From Bacteroidaceae bacterium (GTDB lineage: Bacteria > Bacteroidota > Bacteroidia > Bacteroidales > Bacteroidaceae), in assembly GCA_017453465.1 (NCBI GenBank), contig JAFTEV010000074.1, positions 34,708 through 98,707 on the forward strand: a DNA stretch of 64,000 nucleotides. Direction: 5' to 3'. The notes below the pieces were generated by a model. The model made no database searches. It was not told the DNA's origin and worked only from the letters and a program-made list of their open reading frames with translations. Both the position numbers and the translations under genes were made by a program. Positions 1 to 8,474 of this stretch are shown here, piece after piece (the first letter of the stretch is position 1; each line of letters opens with the position of its first letter).

Positions 1-1
1 C

Positions 2-865
2 AGCCGCCGCTACATGGACTACCATAGCGACCGCTTTGAGGACTGCTCGGTGATGTTTGTCGAGAAAGAGCGTGTGTTTGCCGTCTTTCCGGCCAATGTG
101 TCAAGGCAGACCATCTATTCGCACCAGGGCTTGACCTACGGCGGCCTGGTGATGGGCAATGAAATCAATGCGGCACGTGTGCTGGAGGCTTTCGGGCTGT
201 TGAGGGAGTTTTACGTCCATGAATACGGTGCCGAGAAGTTGCTGTACAAATCTATCCCCTACATCTATCAGCAGCAAGCAAGCGGCGAGGACGAGTATGG
301 CCTGTACAGGAATGGTGCAAGGCTGGTGGCCTGTGGCATTTCGAGTGCAGTGAACCTGAGGTGCCCCATTGCCTACGAGCGTTCACGCCGCAATGCGCTG
401 AAGAAGGCAGCCAAGAATGGACTCTCCGTAGAGCCTTCAACGGACTATGCCGGCTACTGGACTATCCTGAACGATGTGCTTGGCAAAAGACACGGCCAAG
501 TACCCGTGCACAGCGCGCAGGAACTGGAACTGCTGGCCGGACGTTTCCCTGAAAACATCAAGCTATTTGTTGTGCGCGGCGATGAGGGTTCCATCATTGC
601 CGGCACGTATATATATATATATAATAATGTGGTGCACACGCAATACATGACTGCAACCGATGCTTCACGCCACACGGGGGCACTCGACTTACTGGTGGAT
701 TACCTCATTCAGACTTATTCCCCCACCCACCAATACCTGGACTTTGGCATTTCGACAGAAGACCAAGGCCGCTGGCTGAACGAAGGCTTGATTTACCAGA
801 AAGAAGGCTTCGGCGGACGGGGCGTGTGCTACAACCAGTATGAATTATCCCTTATACATCAATAA
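2..865 (+). CDS. GNAT/FemAB-like acyltransferase, 5' end outside window
   Basis: The reading frame is open to the window edge, and the first visible residues (SRRYMDYHSDRF) read like the interior of a protein, so the start lies upstream and the first in-window Met is probably not the start. The C-terminal two thirds look like the FemAB/GNAT fold: a basic helix (ERSRRNALKKAAKNG), then a strand pair ending in TQYMTATDA and LDFGIST, typical of peptidyl- or lipid-linked acyltransferases. Substrate is unknown. It ends 11 bases before mazG and probably forms one transcript with it. A (TA)8 tract lies inside the gene and encodes alternating Tyr-Ile. Family call fairly sure, role unknown. Confidence 0.7.
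   Translation, partial: SRRYMDYHSDRFEDCSVMFVEKERVFAVFPANVSRQTIYSHQGLTYGGLVMGNEINAARVLEAFGLLREFYVHEYGAEKLLYKSIPYIYQQQASGEDEYGLYRNGARLVACGISSAVNLRCPIAYERSRRNALKKAAKNGLSVEPSTDYAGYWTILNDVLGKRHGQVPVHSAQELELLAGRFPENIKLFVVRGDEGSIIAGTYIYIYNNVVHTQYMTATDASRHTGALDLLVDYLIQTYSPTHQYLDFGISTEDQGRWLNEGLIYQKEGFGGRGVCYNQYELSLIHQ
608..623. repeat. (TA)8 dinucleotide tract inside a coding region
   Basis: Eight TA units encode Tyr-Ile-Tyr-Ile-Tyr in the acyltransferase gene, using the ATA codon that surrounding genes mostly avoid. Tracts of this kind can slip; gain or loss of one unit would shift the frame. Confidence 0.85.
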
Positions 866-876
866 CAGAAAAGAAC

Positions 877-1668
877 ATGACGCATACAAAGGAAGAAAAA
901 ATGGAGGCTTTCGGCAGGTTGCTCGACGTGATGGACGACCTGCGAGAGAAGTGCCCGTGGGACAGGAAACAGACAAACGAGAGTCTGCGTCCCAACACGA
1001 TAGAGGAAACCTATGAGCTGTGTGATGCCCTCATCAAGGAAGACCAGCCTAATATCTGCAAGGAGCTGGGCGACGTGCTGCTTCACATCGTATTCTACTC
1101 AAAGATAGGCGAAGAAAAAGGGGCGTTTGATGTGGCCGATGTCTGCAACAAACTGTGCGACAAGCTCATCTTCCGCCATCCTCACGTCTATGGCGAGGCC
1201 AAGGCCAACACCGCAGCCGAGGTGCTACAGACGTGGGAGCAAATCAAGCTGAAGGAGAAGGACGGCAACAAGACCGTGCTGAGCGGTGTGCCCAATGCCC
1301 TGCCCTCGCTCATCAAGGCTTGCCGCATTCAGGAGAAGGCCAGCAATGTGGGCTTCGACTGGGATGACCGTGCCGATGTGTGGAAAAAGGTGAAGGAAGA
1401 AATCAGTGAGTTTGAGGCCGAAGTGGAGAATCTGGACAAGGATGCTGCCACACGAGAGTTTGGCGACATCATGTTTGCGCTCATCAATGCGGCACGGCTC
1501 TACAAAATCAAGCCTGACAATGCACTGGAACTGACAAACCAGAAGTTTATCAAGCGTTTCAACTATGTAGAGTCCTGCCTGAAGGAACAGGGAAAGTCGT
1601 TCAAAGACTCCACGCTCGAAGAAATGGACCACTATTGGGAGGAGGCAAAGAAAGTGCAACAACCATAA
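877..1668 (+). CDS. mazG: Nucleoside triphosphate pyrophosphohydrolase MazG
   Basis: Hydrolyses NTPs and dNTPs to the monophosphate and pyrophosphate, cleaning the nucleotide pool and linked to ppGpp levels in Escherichia coli. At 263 residues it has the usual two-domain MazG length. The first MazG domain shows the metal-binding EExxE motif at residues 43-47 (EETYE) followed by ELGDVLLH near 62-69; the second repeats the pattern with EEISEFEAE and EFGDIMFAL. The CPWD motif near residues 26-29 is typical. It starts 11 bases after the acyltransferase and its stop is 1 base before the next start, so the genes are probably cotranscribed and coupled. Confidence 0.95.
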   Translation: MTHTKEEKMEAFGRLLDVMDDLREKCPWDRKQTNESLRPNTIEETYELCDALIKEDQPNICKELGDVLLHIVFYSKIGEEKGAFDVADVCNKLCDKLIFRHPHVYGEAKANTAAEVLQTWEQIKLKEKDGNKTVLSGVPNALPSLIKACRIQEKASNVGFDWDDRADVWKKVKEEISEFEAEVENLDKDAATREFGDIMFALINAARLYKIKPDNALELTNQKFIKRFNYVESCLKEQGKSFKDSTLEEMDHYWEEAKKVQQP

Positions 1669-1669
1669 A

Positions 1670-3049
1670 ATGGAACAGCTACTACATTTCACAGAAGTCA
1701 TTAGCGGACTCTTATGGGGATGGCCTATGATTGTGTTCCTGCTGGGCACCCATATTTATCTGACCATCAGACTAAAGTTTCCACAACGAAAGATATTCAA
1801 GGCTGTCCGGCTTTCCATTAAAAAGGACGAAGAGTCGGATGGCGATGTGAGCCAGTTTGGTGCACTTGCCACCTCGCTGGCCGCAACTATCGGGACGGGC
1901 AACATCATTGGTGTGGCCACAGCCGTCAGCCTCGGTGGTCCTGGTGCTGTGTTGTGGTGCTGGCTGACGGGCGTGTTTGGCATTGCCACAAAGTACGGCG
2001 AGGGACTGCTTGCCATTAAGTATCGCCAGAAAACCAGCGACGGAAAGATGCTTGGCGGCCCTATGTACGCGCTCGAAAAAGGGGTGGGACAGAAGTGGTT
2101 AGCCGTGCTCTTCTGCATCTTTACTGCAATTGCCACGTTTGGCATTGGCAACACGGTGCAAGCCAATGCCATCAGCGAAAACCTTTCGCTGGTTTGCGCA
2201 GGGATTGTGAATGCTGAACGCACCAAGATGATAGCCGGATTCATCATGGCCGCACTGGTCGGATTCGTCATCATTGGCGGTGTCAAGAGCATCTCGAAAT
2301 GGTGTTCGGCCCTGGTGCCGTTCATGGCACTGCTCTATGTAGTGGGCTGCCTCTACATTCTGGCCGTCAATTCGGCCTACATCAGCGAAGCCATCCAGCT
2401 CATCTTCAGTTCTGCCTTCCAGACCCAAGCCATTGGCGGCGGCACTGCGGGCACAGTCGTCATGATGGCTGCACGCTACGGCATTGCACGCGGCCTGTTC
2501 TCCAACGAGTCGGGCATGGGTTCAGCCCCCATCGTGGCCGCAGCTGCACAGACTCGCAACCCTGTGCGCCAGGCTCTGGTGAGCAGCACAGGTACGTTCT
2601 GGGACACGGTTGTCATTTGTGCCATCACAGGGCTGGTCATCACCACCAGCATCATTGCCTACCCAGAAATTAGTCAGGAAGACGGCGGAATGCTTACCAA
2701 GGAGGCTTTCGGCATGATTCCTTACGTGGGCACACCGATTCTTACGTTTGGTATCATCACATTCTCCTTCTCCACCATCTTGGGCTGGAGCTACTACGGA
2801 GAACGGGCCATGGAGTATCTGGCTGGGAAGAAATCCATCGTATTCTACCGTATCATCTTCATCCTGATGGTCTTTGCCGGTTCCACCATGAGCCTGTCGT
2901 TGGTCTGGAACCTGGCCGACATCTTCAATGCACTGATGGCCATTCCCAACCTGATTTCGCTCCTGCTGCTCTCTGGTGTCATTGCACGCGAAACGCAACA
3001 CTACCTGTGGGATGGTAATCTTGAAGAGAAAATGGATAATCACAACTAA
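1670..3049 (+). CDS. Sodium:alanine/glycine symporter (AGCS family)
   Basis: Inner-membrane Na+-coupled carrier for small neutral amino acids. At 459 residues it matches the AGCS family length. Hydrophobic segments run throughout; the family signature IGTGNIIGVATAVSLGGPG is near residues 75-93, and GLFSNESGMGSAPIVAAAA, with the conserved substrate-binding Asn-Glu-Ser region, is near 274-292. The ATG begins one base after the mazG stop, which indicates translational coupling. The exact amino acid transported cannot be told from sequence. Confidence 0.92.
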   Translation: MEQLLHFTEVISGLLWGWPMIVFLLGTHIYLTIRLKFPQRKIFKAVRLSIKKDEESDGDVSQFGALATSLAATIGTGNIIGVATAVSLGGPGAVLWCWLTGVFGIATKYGEGLLAIKYRQKTSDGKMLGGPMYALEKGVGQKWLAVLFCIFTAIATFGIGNTVQANAISENLSLVCAGIVNAERTKMIAGFIMAALVGFVIIGGVKSISKWCSALVPFMALLYVVGCLYILAVNSAYISEAIQLIFSSAFQTQAIGGGTAGTVVMMAARYGIARGLFSNESGMGSAPIVAAAAQTRNPVRQALVSSTGTFWDTVVICAITGLVITTSIIAYPEISQEDGGMLTKEAFGMIPYVGTPILTFGIITFSFSTILGWSYYGERAMEYLAGKKSIVFYRIIFILMVFAGSTMSLSLVWNLADIFNALMAIPNLISLLLLSGVIARETQHYLWDGNLEEKMDNHN

Positions 3050-3057
3050 AACGACTC

Positions 3058-4980
3058 ATGGTACAAGACTTATGTATAATCATGCTGACGGCTGGTATCG
3101 TCAGCCTCTTGTTCAAATTGTTTAAGCAGCCCGTTGTGCTGGGCTACATCGTAGCAGGCATGATGGTAGGGCCACACGTGTTGGGCGATGCGTGGATTGG
3201 TGAATCGGAGAACGTGGCAACATGGGGCGACATTGGCGTACTGTTCCTGCTGTTCTCGCTGGGGCTGGAATTTAGTTTCAAGAAACTGCTCCAGGTGGGC
3301 AACACAGCAGTCATCGGTGCCACGACGATTGTTGTGGGCATGATGACCATCGGCTTTCTGGCCGGCAACCTGATGGGCTGGGACTTCATCAATTCGCTGT
3401 TCCTTGGCGGAATGCTCTGTATGTCGTCAACCACCATCGTGTTCAAAGCCATCGACGAAGCAGGGCTGAGTGCCCACAAGTTCACGAAAGTCTGCTTTGG
3501 AATCCTGATTGTGGAGGACCTCTTTGCTGTCGTGCTCATGGTGCTGCTCTCTTCCATTGCGGTGAAGAACGATTTTGAGGGTTCGGCACTGGTTTTCCAG
3601 ATTTTTACCTTGCTGGTTTGCCTTGTCTTCTGGTTCATTAGCGGCATTCTGCTCATCCCTACATTCCTGTCGAAATTCAAGAAATACCTCAACGACGAGA
3701 CCTTGACCATCTTCTCCATTGGCCTTTGCCTCGGCATGGTGATGCTGGCCATGAGTGCCGGATTCAGCAGTGCGCTGGGCGCATTCGTCATGGGTTCCAT
3801 CCTGGCCGAAACTGTGGAGGCCGAGCGCATCGAACACCTGGTGCAGCCTATGAAGAACATCTTCGGGGCTATCTTCTTTGTGTCGGTCGGCATGATGATT
3901 GACCCCGAAATGCTGATGAAATACTGGCCGCAGATTCTCATCATTACCGCCATCGTGATTGTGGGGCAAATCATCTTCGGCACACTGGGCACCCTGCTCA
4001 GCGGCCAGTCGCTCCGTGTTTCCCTGCAAACAGGTTTCTCGCTGGTACAGATTGGCGAGTTTGCCTTCATCATTGCCTCGCTGGGCGAATCGCTGGACGT
4101 GACCGACAAGAGCCTCTACCCCATCGTGGTGGCAGTGTCGGTCATCACGACTTTCCTCACACCCTACATTATGCGGCTGGCCTATCCCACCCTCAGCTTC
4201 TGCGAGCGGCACATGTCGGACGACATGAAGCAACTCTTGGAGGACTACATGAAGAGCCGCAACTCAGCCAGCCAAGACAAGAACTGGAAGAAGGCTCTCC
4301 ACAACCTGTGGTCTTACCTGCTGCTAAAAGCATACATGGCCCCCGTCATCAATCACATTCTGCGCCTGTTCACAGGTAATCTCTACGCCAGGGAGCAACT
4401 GGCCGAATCGCAGCGCAGCCTGATGAAGGGCGTGCAGACATCCTTGCTCAGTCTGGATATACACATTTCCGAATTTGATGTACCTGCAAACTCCAGCTAC
4501 TGCGGCCACACGCTGAAGAAGCTGAACCTGCGGGGCACCACGGGAGCCAACATTGTGAGCATCCTGCGCAGCGGCATTACCCTCAACATCCCCAATGGCG
4601 ACAACCGGATTTTCCCCGGTGACAAACTGGTCATTGCTGGTACTGACGAACAGATGGATGCCTTCAAGAAGCAGCTGGAGAGCAGTTTGACCGACGAGAA
4701 TGCAAGCCACTTCACTGCCCCCAAGATTGATTTGGGCAACCTCACCGTAGAGCCAGGCAGTCCGCTCATCGGCAAAACCATCATGCAGTCAGACATCCGC
4801 ACCAAGGCACAGTGTGTTGTCATGGGAGTGATACGCCCCGACGAGGTGTCCATTATGAACCCCACCCCCGACCTCACCTTTGCCGAGGGAGACATCATCG
4901 TACTGGCGGGAGAGCGAGAGAACATCAAGAACCTGCAATCATTATACTCTCATTTGGGTATTGATGCAATGGCAAAATAG
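3058..4980 (+). CDS. CPA2 monovalent cation:proton antiporter with two TrkA_C-like domains
   Basis: Membrane exchanger of K+ or Na+ for H+ of the KefB/CPA2 type. The first 380 or so residues are a Na+/H+ exchanger membrane domain with about 12 hydrophobic segments and the motif LGLEFSFKKL. After a linker of about 60 residues, two RCK C-terminal (TrkA_C-like) domains follow, near residues 465-545 and 555-640; each has the pattern of a buried Gly and a terminal GD-x-V/I-hydrophobic-AG strand. The nucleotide-binding TrkA_N domain usual in KefB/KefC is absent, so it is probably not glutathione- or NAD-gated in the Kef manner. It starts 8 bases after the symporter. Confidence 0.88.
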   Translation: MVQDLCIIMLTAGIVSLLFKLFKQPVVLGYIVAGMMVGPHVLGDAWIGESENVATWGDIGVLFLLFSLGLEFSFKKLLQVGNTAVIGATTIVVGMMTIGFLAGNLMGWDFINSLFLGGMLCMSSTTIVFKAIDEAGLSAHKFTKVCFGILIVEDLFAVVLMVLLSSIAVKNDFEGSALVFQIFTLLVCLVFWFISGILLIPTFLSKFKKYLNDETLTIFSIGLCLGMVMLAMSAGFSSALGAFVMGSILAETVEAERIEHLVQPMKNIFGAIFFVSVGMMIDPEMLMKYWPQILIITAIVIVGQIIFGTLGTLLSGQSLRVSLQTGFSLVQIGEFAFIIASLGESLDVTDKSLYPIVVAVSVITTFLTPYIMRLAYPTLSFCERHMSDDMKQLLEDYMKSRNSASQDKNWKKALHNLWSYLLLKAYMAPVINHILRLFTGNLYAREQLAESQRSLMKGVQTSLLSLDIHISEFDVPANSSYCGHTLKKLNLRGTTGANIVSILRSGITLNIPNGDNRIFPGDKLVIAGTDEQMDAFKKQLESSLTDENASHFTAPKIDLGNLTVEPGSPLIGKTIMQSDIRTKAQCVVMGVIRPDEVSIMNPTPDLTFAEGDIIVLAGERENIKNLQSLYSHLGIDAMAK

Positions 4981-4991
4981 CCGTAACTTTG
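4961..4991 (+). promoter_or_regulatory. Bacteroidetes-type promoter for feoAB
   Basis: TTGA at 4961-4964, a 19-base spacer, then TAACTTTG at 4984-4991, matching the sigma-ABfr consensus. It overlaps the 3' end of the antiporter gene and lies 18 bases before the feoAB ATG, so feoAB can be expressed separately. Confidence 0.75.
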
Positions 4992-5009
4992 CGGCCTAAA
5001 ATCTAAAAC

Positions 5010-7412
5010 ATGAAATTATCGGAACTGAAGACAGGTGAGACAGGTGTCATTGTGCATGTGCATGGACATGGCGGCTTTCGCAAACGCATCATCGAAATGG
5101 GTTTCATCAAGGGAGAAACCATCAAGGTGCTGCTCAATGCCCCACTGCACGACCCTGTGAAATACAAGGTGATGGACTACGAGGTCAGTCTGCGGCGAGC
5201 AGAAGCCGAACTCGTGGAAGTGGTGAACGAGGAGGAGGCAGAACGATATGAAGCGGAACACCCCTTCAGTCCGGGTATTGTGGCCACCGACTGCAAGCAT
5301 CGGGAGAAGATGGAAGAAGACCTGATGATGCGGGTGGCCAGACTGAAGGAGAAAGAACTGACTGCCTGCTTCGTGGGCAACCCAAACTGCGGAAAGACTT
5401 CGCTCTTCAACATTGCCAGCGGTGCACACGAGCGTGTGGGCAACTATTCAGGCGTGACCGTCGATGCCAAGGCTGGCGAGTTTGACTTTGAGGGCTACCA
5501 TTTCCACCTGGTTGACCTGCCCGGCACCTATTCCCTCACTGCCTACACCCCCGAAGAACTCTACGTCAGGAAGTACATCATAGAGAAAACGCCCGACCTC
5601 ATCATCAACGTGGTGGACGCAAGCAACCTGGAACGCAACCTCTACCTTACCGCACAGCTCATCGACATGGACGTGCCGATGATTATGGCCTTGAACATGT
5701 ATGACGAACTGCGCGAAAGCGGCAACCAGCTCGATATGCTACAGCTGGGCACCCTGCTCGGCGTGCCCATTGTGCCCACCGTGGGACGCACGGGAGAGGG
5801 CGTAAAGGAACTGTTCCACCAAATCATCGAGATAGAAGAAGGGCGGCAAAAGATTTTCCGCCACATCCACGTGAACCACGGACCGTTGCTGGAGGAGAAC
5901 ATAGAAAAGGTGGAAGCCCTGATACGTCTGAACCCAGAGCCGCACCACAACTATTCGGGCCGTTTCCTGGCCATCAAGATGCTGGAAAACGACAGTCAGG
6001 TGGAGGGCATCATTCGCACCCTCGACAATGCGGAAGACATCATCCGCGAGCGCAACAAGTGTCAGCAAGCCATCATGGACGAAATTGAGGAAGACAGCGA
6101 ATCGGCCATCACCGATGCCAAGTACGGTTTCGTGCAGGGCGCACTGAAGGAATGCTACGAAAAGAAACATCACTACAACCGCGCACTGACCAAACGCATC
6201 GATGCCGTAGTAACCAGCCACCTGTGGGGCTACCCTATCTTCCTGCTGCTGATGTACTTGATGTTCTACTGCACATTCAACATTGGCCAATACCCCATGG
6301 ACTGGATTGACAGCTTCGTAGGCTGGCTGGGCGAGAGCCTCTCGGCACACATGGCCGACGGCCCCCTGAAAGACCTGCTTGTCGATGGCATTATCGGCGG
6401 TGTAGGTGGAGTCATCGTCTTCTTGCCCAACATTATGATTCTCTATGCCTTTATCTCCTGGATGGAAGACTCTGGATACATGGCGCGTGCAGCCTTCATC
6501 ATGGACAAAATCATGCACAAGATGGGGCTGCACGGCAAGTCGTTCATCCCGATGATTATGGGCTTTGGCTGCAACATTCCGGCTATCATGGCCACGCGCA
6601 CCATCGAAGACCGCAAGTCGCGGCTCATCACCATGCTCATCACGCCACTGATGTCCTGCTCGGCCCGACTGCCTGTCTATATCATCATCATCGGAGCCTT
6701 CTTCCCCCGAAACTCGGCACTCGTCCTTTTCTCGCTCTACCTCACGGGCATCATCATGTCTATCTTCATGGCCAAGCTGTTCAGCCGCTTCGTGGTACGG
6801 GGCGAGAGCAGCCCCTTCGTCATGGAACTGCCACCCTACCGACTGCCGTCGGCCAAGAGCGTCGTGCGCCACACGTGGGAAAAGGGCAGACAATACCTGA
6901 AGAAGATGGGCACCACCATCCTGGCCGCAAGCATCATCGTGTGGGCACTCAGTTACTTTCCCCGCCACGAAGAGCTGCCACAGAGCCAGCAGATGGAACA
7001 CAGTTACATCGGGCAGATAGGCAAGGCCGTTGAGCCCATCATTCGTCCTTGCGGCATGGAATGGAAGGAGGGCGTGAGCATCATCACAGGCATCGGAGCC
7101 AAGGAAATCGTTGCCTCCACGATGGGTGTGCTCTACAGCAACACGGACACACCGTCGGCTGACGAACAGCTTGAAGACGAAGCCGAAGAAAACGCACGCC
7201 TTTCGCGCCTGATAGCCAAGAGCGGCCTCACCCAGCTTTCAGCCTTCGCCTTCCTCATCTTTGTCCTGCTCTACATGCCCTGCATTCCCGCCTGCATCAC
7301 CATCAAGCACGAGTCGGGCCACTGGCGTTGGGCACTCTTCACCATTGGCTATACCACTGCGCTGGCATGGCTCTGCTCCATGCTGGTCTATCAGTTGGGC
7401 AGCCTTCTTTGA
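5010..7412 (+). CDS. feoAB: Ferrous iron transporter, FeoA-FeoB fusion
   Basis: Imports Fe(II) across the inner membrane. Residues 1-75 are a FeoA SH3-like domain fused to FeoB, an arrangement common in Bacteroidetes. The G domain carries G1 GNPNCGKTS at residues 123-131, then DLPGTYSL (G3) and NMYD (G4, the usual NxxD). From about residue 400 there are two gate regions; GFGCNIPAIMATRT is the conserved FeoB pore motif, and GIGAKEIVAS is in the second gate. Length of 800 residues is normal for the fusion. It has its own promoter and is followed after 27 bases by a small Cys-rich gene typical of feo operons. Confidence 0.97.
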   Translation: MKLSELKTGETGVIVHVHGHGGFRKRIIEMGFIKGETIKVLLNAPLHDPVKYKVMDYEVSLRRAEAELVEVVNEEEAERYEAEHPFSPGIVATDCKHREKMEEDLMMRVARLKEKELTACFVGNPNCGKTSLFNIASGAHERVGNYSGVTVDAKAGEFDFEGYHFHLVDLPGTYSLTAYTPEELYVRKYIIEKTPDLIINVVDASNLERNLYLTAQLIDMDVPMIMALNMYDELRESGNQLDMLQLGTLLGVPIVPTVGRTGEGVKELFHQIIEIEEGRQKIFRHIHVNHGPLLEENIEKVEALIRLNPEPHHNYSGRFLAIKMLENDSQVEGIIRTLDNAEDIIRERNKCQQAIMDEIEEDSESAITDAKYGFVQGALKECYEKKHHYNRALTKRIDAVVTSHLWGYPIFLLLMYLMFYCTFNIGQYPMDWIDSFVGWLGESLSAHMADGPLKDLLVDGIIGGVGGVIVFLPNIMILYAFISWMEDSGYMARAAFIMDKIMHKMGLHGKSFIPMIMGFGCNIPAIMATRTIEDRKSRLITMLITPLMSCSARLPVYIIIIGAFFPRNSALVLFSLYLTGIIMSIFMAKLFSRFVVRGESSPFVMELPPYRLPSAKSVVRHTWEKGRQYLKKMGTTILAASIIVWALSYFPRHEELPQSQQMEHSYIGQIGKAVEPIIRPCGMEWKEGVSIITGIGAKEIVASTMGVLYSNTDTPSADEQLEDEAEENARLSRLIAKSGLTQLSAFAFLIFVLLYMPCIPACITIKHESGHWRWALFTIGYTTALAWLCSMLVYQLGSLL

Positions 7413-7439
7413 GTATTGAGAATTGGAGAAGAAAGAAAT

Positions 7440-7595
7440 ATGCAAGAAATCATTGTTATCCTCATCGTTACCACTGCCGCATTAGCAGTCGTCCGCCACT
7501 ACTACCGCCAACTGACAAAAAAGGACAGCGGCTGCAACTGCTGTCCTCATAGTGGCGGTGAATGTCACTGCCACGGATGTAACATACTTGAATGA
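7440..7595 (+). CDS. FeoB-associated Cys-rich membrane protein (51 aa)
   Basis: A short gene with one N-terminal membrane helix (residues 3-18, MQEIIVILIVTTAALAVV) followed by a basic stretch and a Cys/His-rich tail: GCNCCPHSGG then ECHCHGCN. This is the layout of the small Cys-rich membrane proteins found directly after feoB in many Firmicutes and Bacteroidetes; those are thought to help or regulate iron uptake, but the function is not settled. It starts 27 bases after feoAB in the same direction and so belongs to the same transcript. Six Cys and three His in the last 22 residues could bind iron. Confidence 0.85.
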   Translation: MQEIIVILIVTTAALAVVRHYYRQLTKKDSGCNCCPHSGGECHCHGCNILE

Positions 7596-7596
7596 A

Positions 7597-8112
7597 TTAA
7601 GGGTTCAGCCGAAATGTAATCGGCAAACAGCACTTTACATTTACGGGCTTACCTCTTTGTTCGCCCGGAATCCATTTAGGCATGATTCCAACAACACGTA
7701 GAGCCTCTTCCTCCAACGAGTTCCAAGCGAGGTCATAGTCCCGCTGGTAAACGCCCGGTGCATCGGCAGCAGCAGTATCCTCCTTGATTTGAGGGGCTGA
7801 AAGCACTTTTTTGCTAAGCACCTTTCCCTCCATGATGTCACCATCCTTGTTTACTACAAACTGCACAATAATCCTTCCGGAAAGTTTCATTTGTAATGCG
7901 GTTTGTGGATAGCGCAAATTTGAGCTGAGAAAAGCCATGAGCTTTTCCCTCCCGCCTGGATATTCGGGATTCTTCTCAACAAGTTCAAACACTTCGCCTT
8001 CAGCACTTACAGTCTGTGGCTGTTGTGCAAAGGCTTGAAGGGGAAATAACATCACAGCAAAGAAAACTGCCAATACACATTTCACATTCCTTTTAAAAAC
8101 TCTTTCTTCCAT
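7597..8112 (-). CDS. Secreted protein with TonB C-terminal domain
   Basis: A 171-residue protein with a signal peptide (FKRNVKCVLAVFFAVMLF... ending ...AFAQ) followed by a single TonB C-terminal domain: the starting motif YPGGREKLMAFL, then RYPQTAL and GRIIVQFVVNKDGDI, are typical. It lacks the Pro-rich linker and N-terminal membrane anchor of true TonB, so it is probably a periplasmic TonB-domain protein rather than an energy transducer. An upstream in-frame Met at 8196 is ruled out because a good promoter lies at 8133-8164, downstream of that codon. It converges on the feo operon, leaving only one base between the ends. Confidence 0.85.
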   Translation of the reverse strand: MEERVFKRNVKCVLAVFFAVMLFPLQAFAQQPQTVSAEGEVFELVEKNPEYPGGREKLMAFLSSNLRYPQTALQMKLSGRIIVQFVVNKDGDIMEGKVLSKKVLSAPQIKEDTAAADAPGVYQRDYDLAWNSLEEEALRVVGIMPKWIPGEQRGKPVNVKCCLPITFRLNP

Positions 8113-8132
8113 AAACGATTTTTTTTGTGGCA

Positions 8133-8164
8133 CAAAGGTAGGCATTTCCACCATTCCATACAAA
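8133..8164 (-). promoter_or_regulatory. Promoter for the TonB-domain gene
   Basis: On the minus strand TTTG (8161-8164), a 20-base spacer and TACCTTTG (8133-8140). A full match to the Bacteroidetes promoter; it fixes the gene start at 8112. Confidence 0.8.
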
Positions 8165-8215
8165 TCAAATTCGTACAAATTTGCCATTTTCCCCAAATTG
8201 GGCGGTTATACAGTT

Positions 8216-8336
8216 GTGCGGTTATGCGGTTGGAGGTTGTTCCACTGCAAAACCACACAACCGCATAACCGTAAAACCACACAACCGCAGAACCGTAAAA
8301 CTACACAACCGCAGAACCGTAAAACCGCACAACCGC
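8216..8336. repeat. 24-base tandem repeat with an inverted copy (hairpin)
   Basis: Three full units and a partial fourth of a 24-base repeat lie at 8249-8272, 8273-8296, 8297-8320 and 8321-8336; the core word is AACCGCAGAACCGTAAAACC, with single-base changes between units. Immediately left, 8216-8232 carries the same word inverted (GTTATGCGGTTG at 8221-8232 pairs perfectly with 8258-8269), so several hairpin registers can form. It lies between the divergent promoters of the TonB-domain gene and trpB2. Any translation across it is a repeat artefact. Confidence 0.85.
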
Positions 8337-8387
8337 CCAAGCCCAAATACCTATTTTAAGGTCTGTGTGAAAAAAGCAGCAAAAGTT

Positions 8388-8419
8388 TTTTACCATATTA
8401 AATATAATGTTTACCTTTG
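8388..8419 (+). promoter_or_regulatory. Promoter for trpB2
   Basis: TACCTTTG at 8412-8419 with a T-rich -33 (TTTT at 8388-8391) and a 20-base spacer. Predicted leader of about 50 bases before the ATG at 8475. Confidence 0.65.
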
Positions 8420-8474
8420 CGGAGAAAACGACTGAAGCTTTCACAAAATACTAACACAAATCTAAAAGAACATT

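Noticed and set aside
5739-7001. Long open frame of 420 codons on the minus strand
   Set aside because: It lies wholly inside feoAB; the protein reads as a His/Asp-rich shadow of the opposite strand with no family pattern.
8181-8435. Possible small repeat protein (RTVKPHNR units)
   Set aside because: It is the translation of the 24-base tandem repeat; it overlaps the trpB2 promoter and lacks a sensible start.
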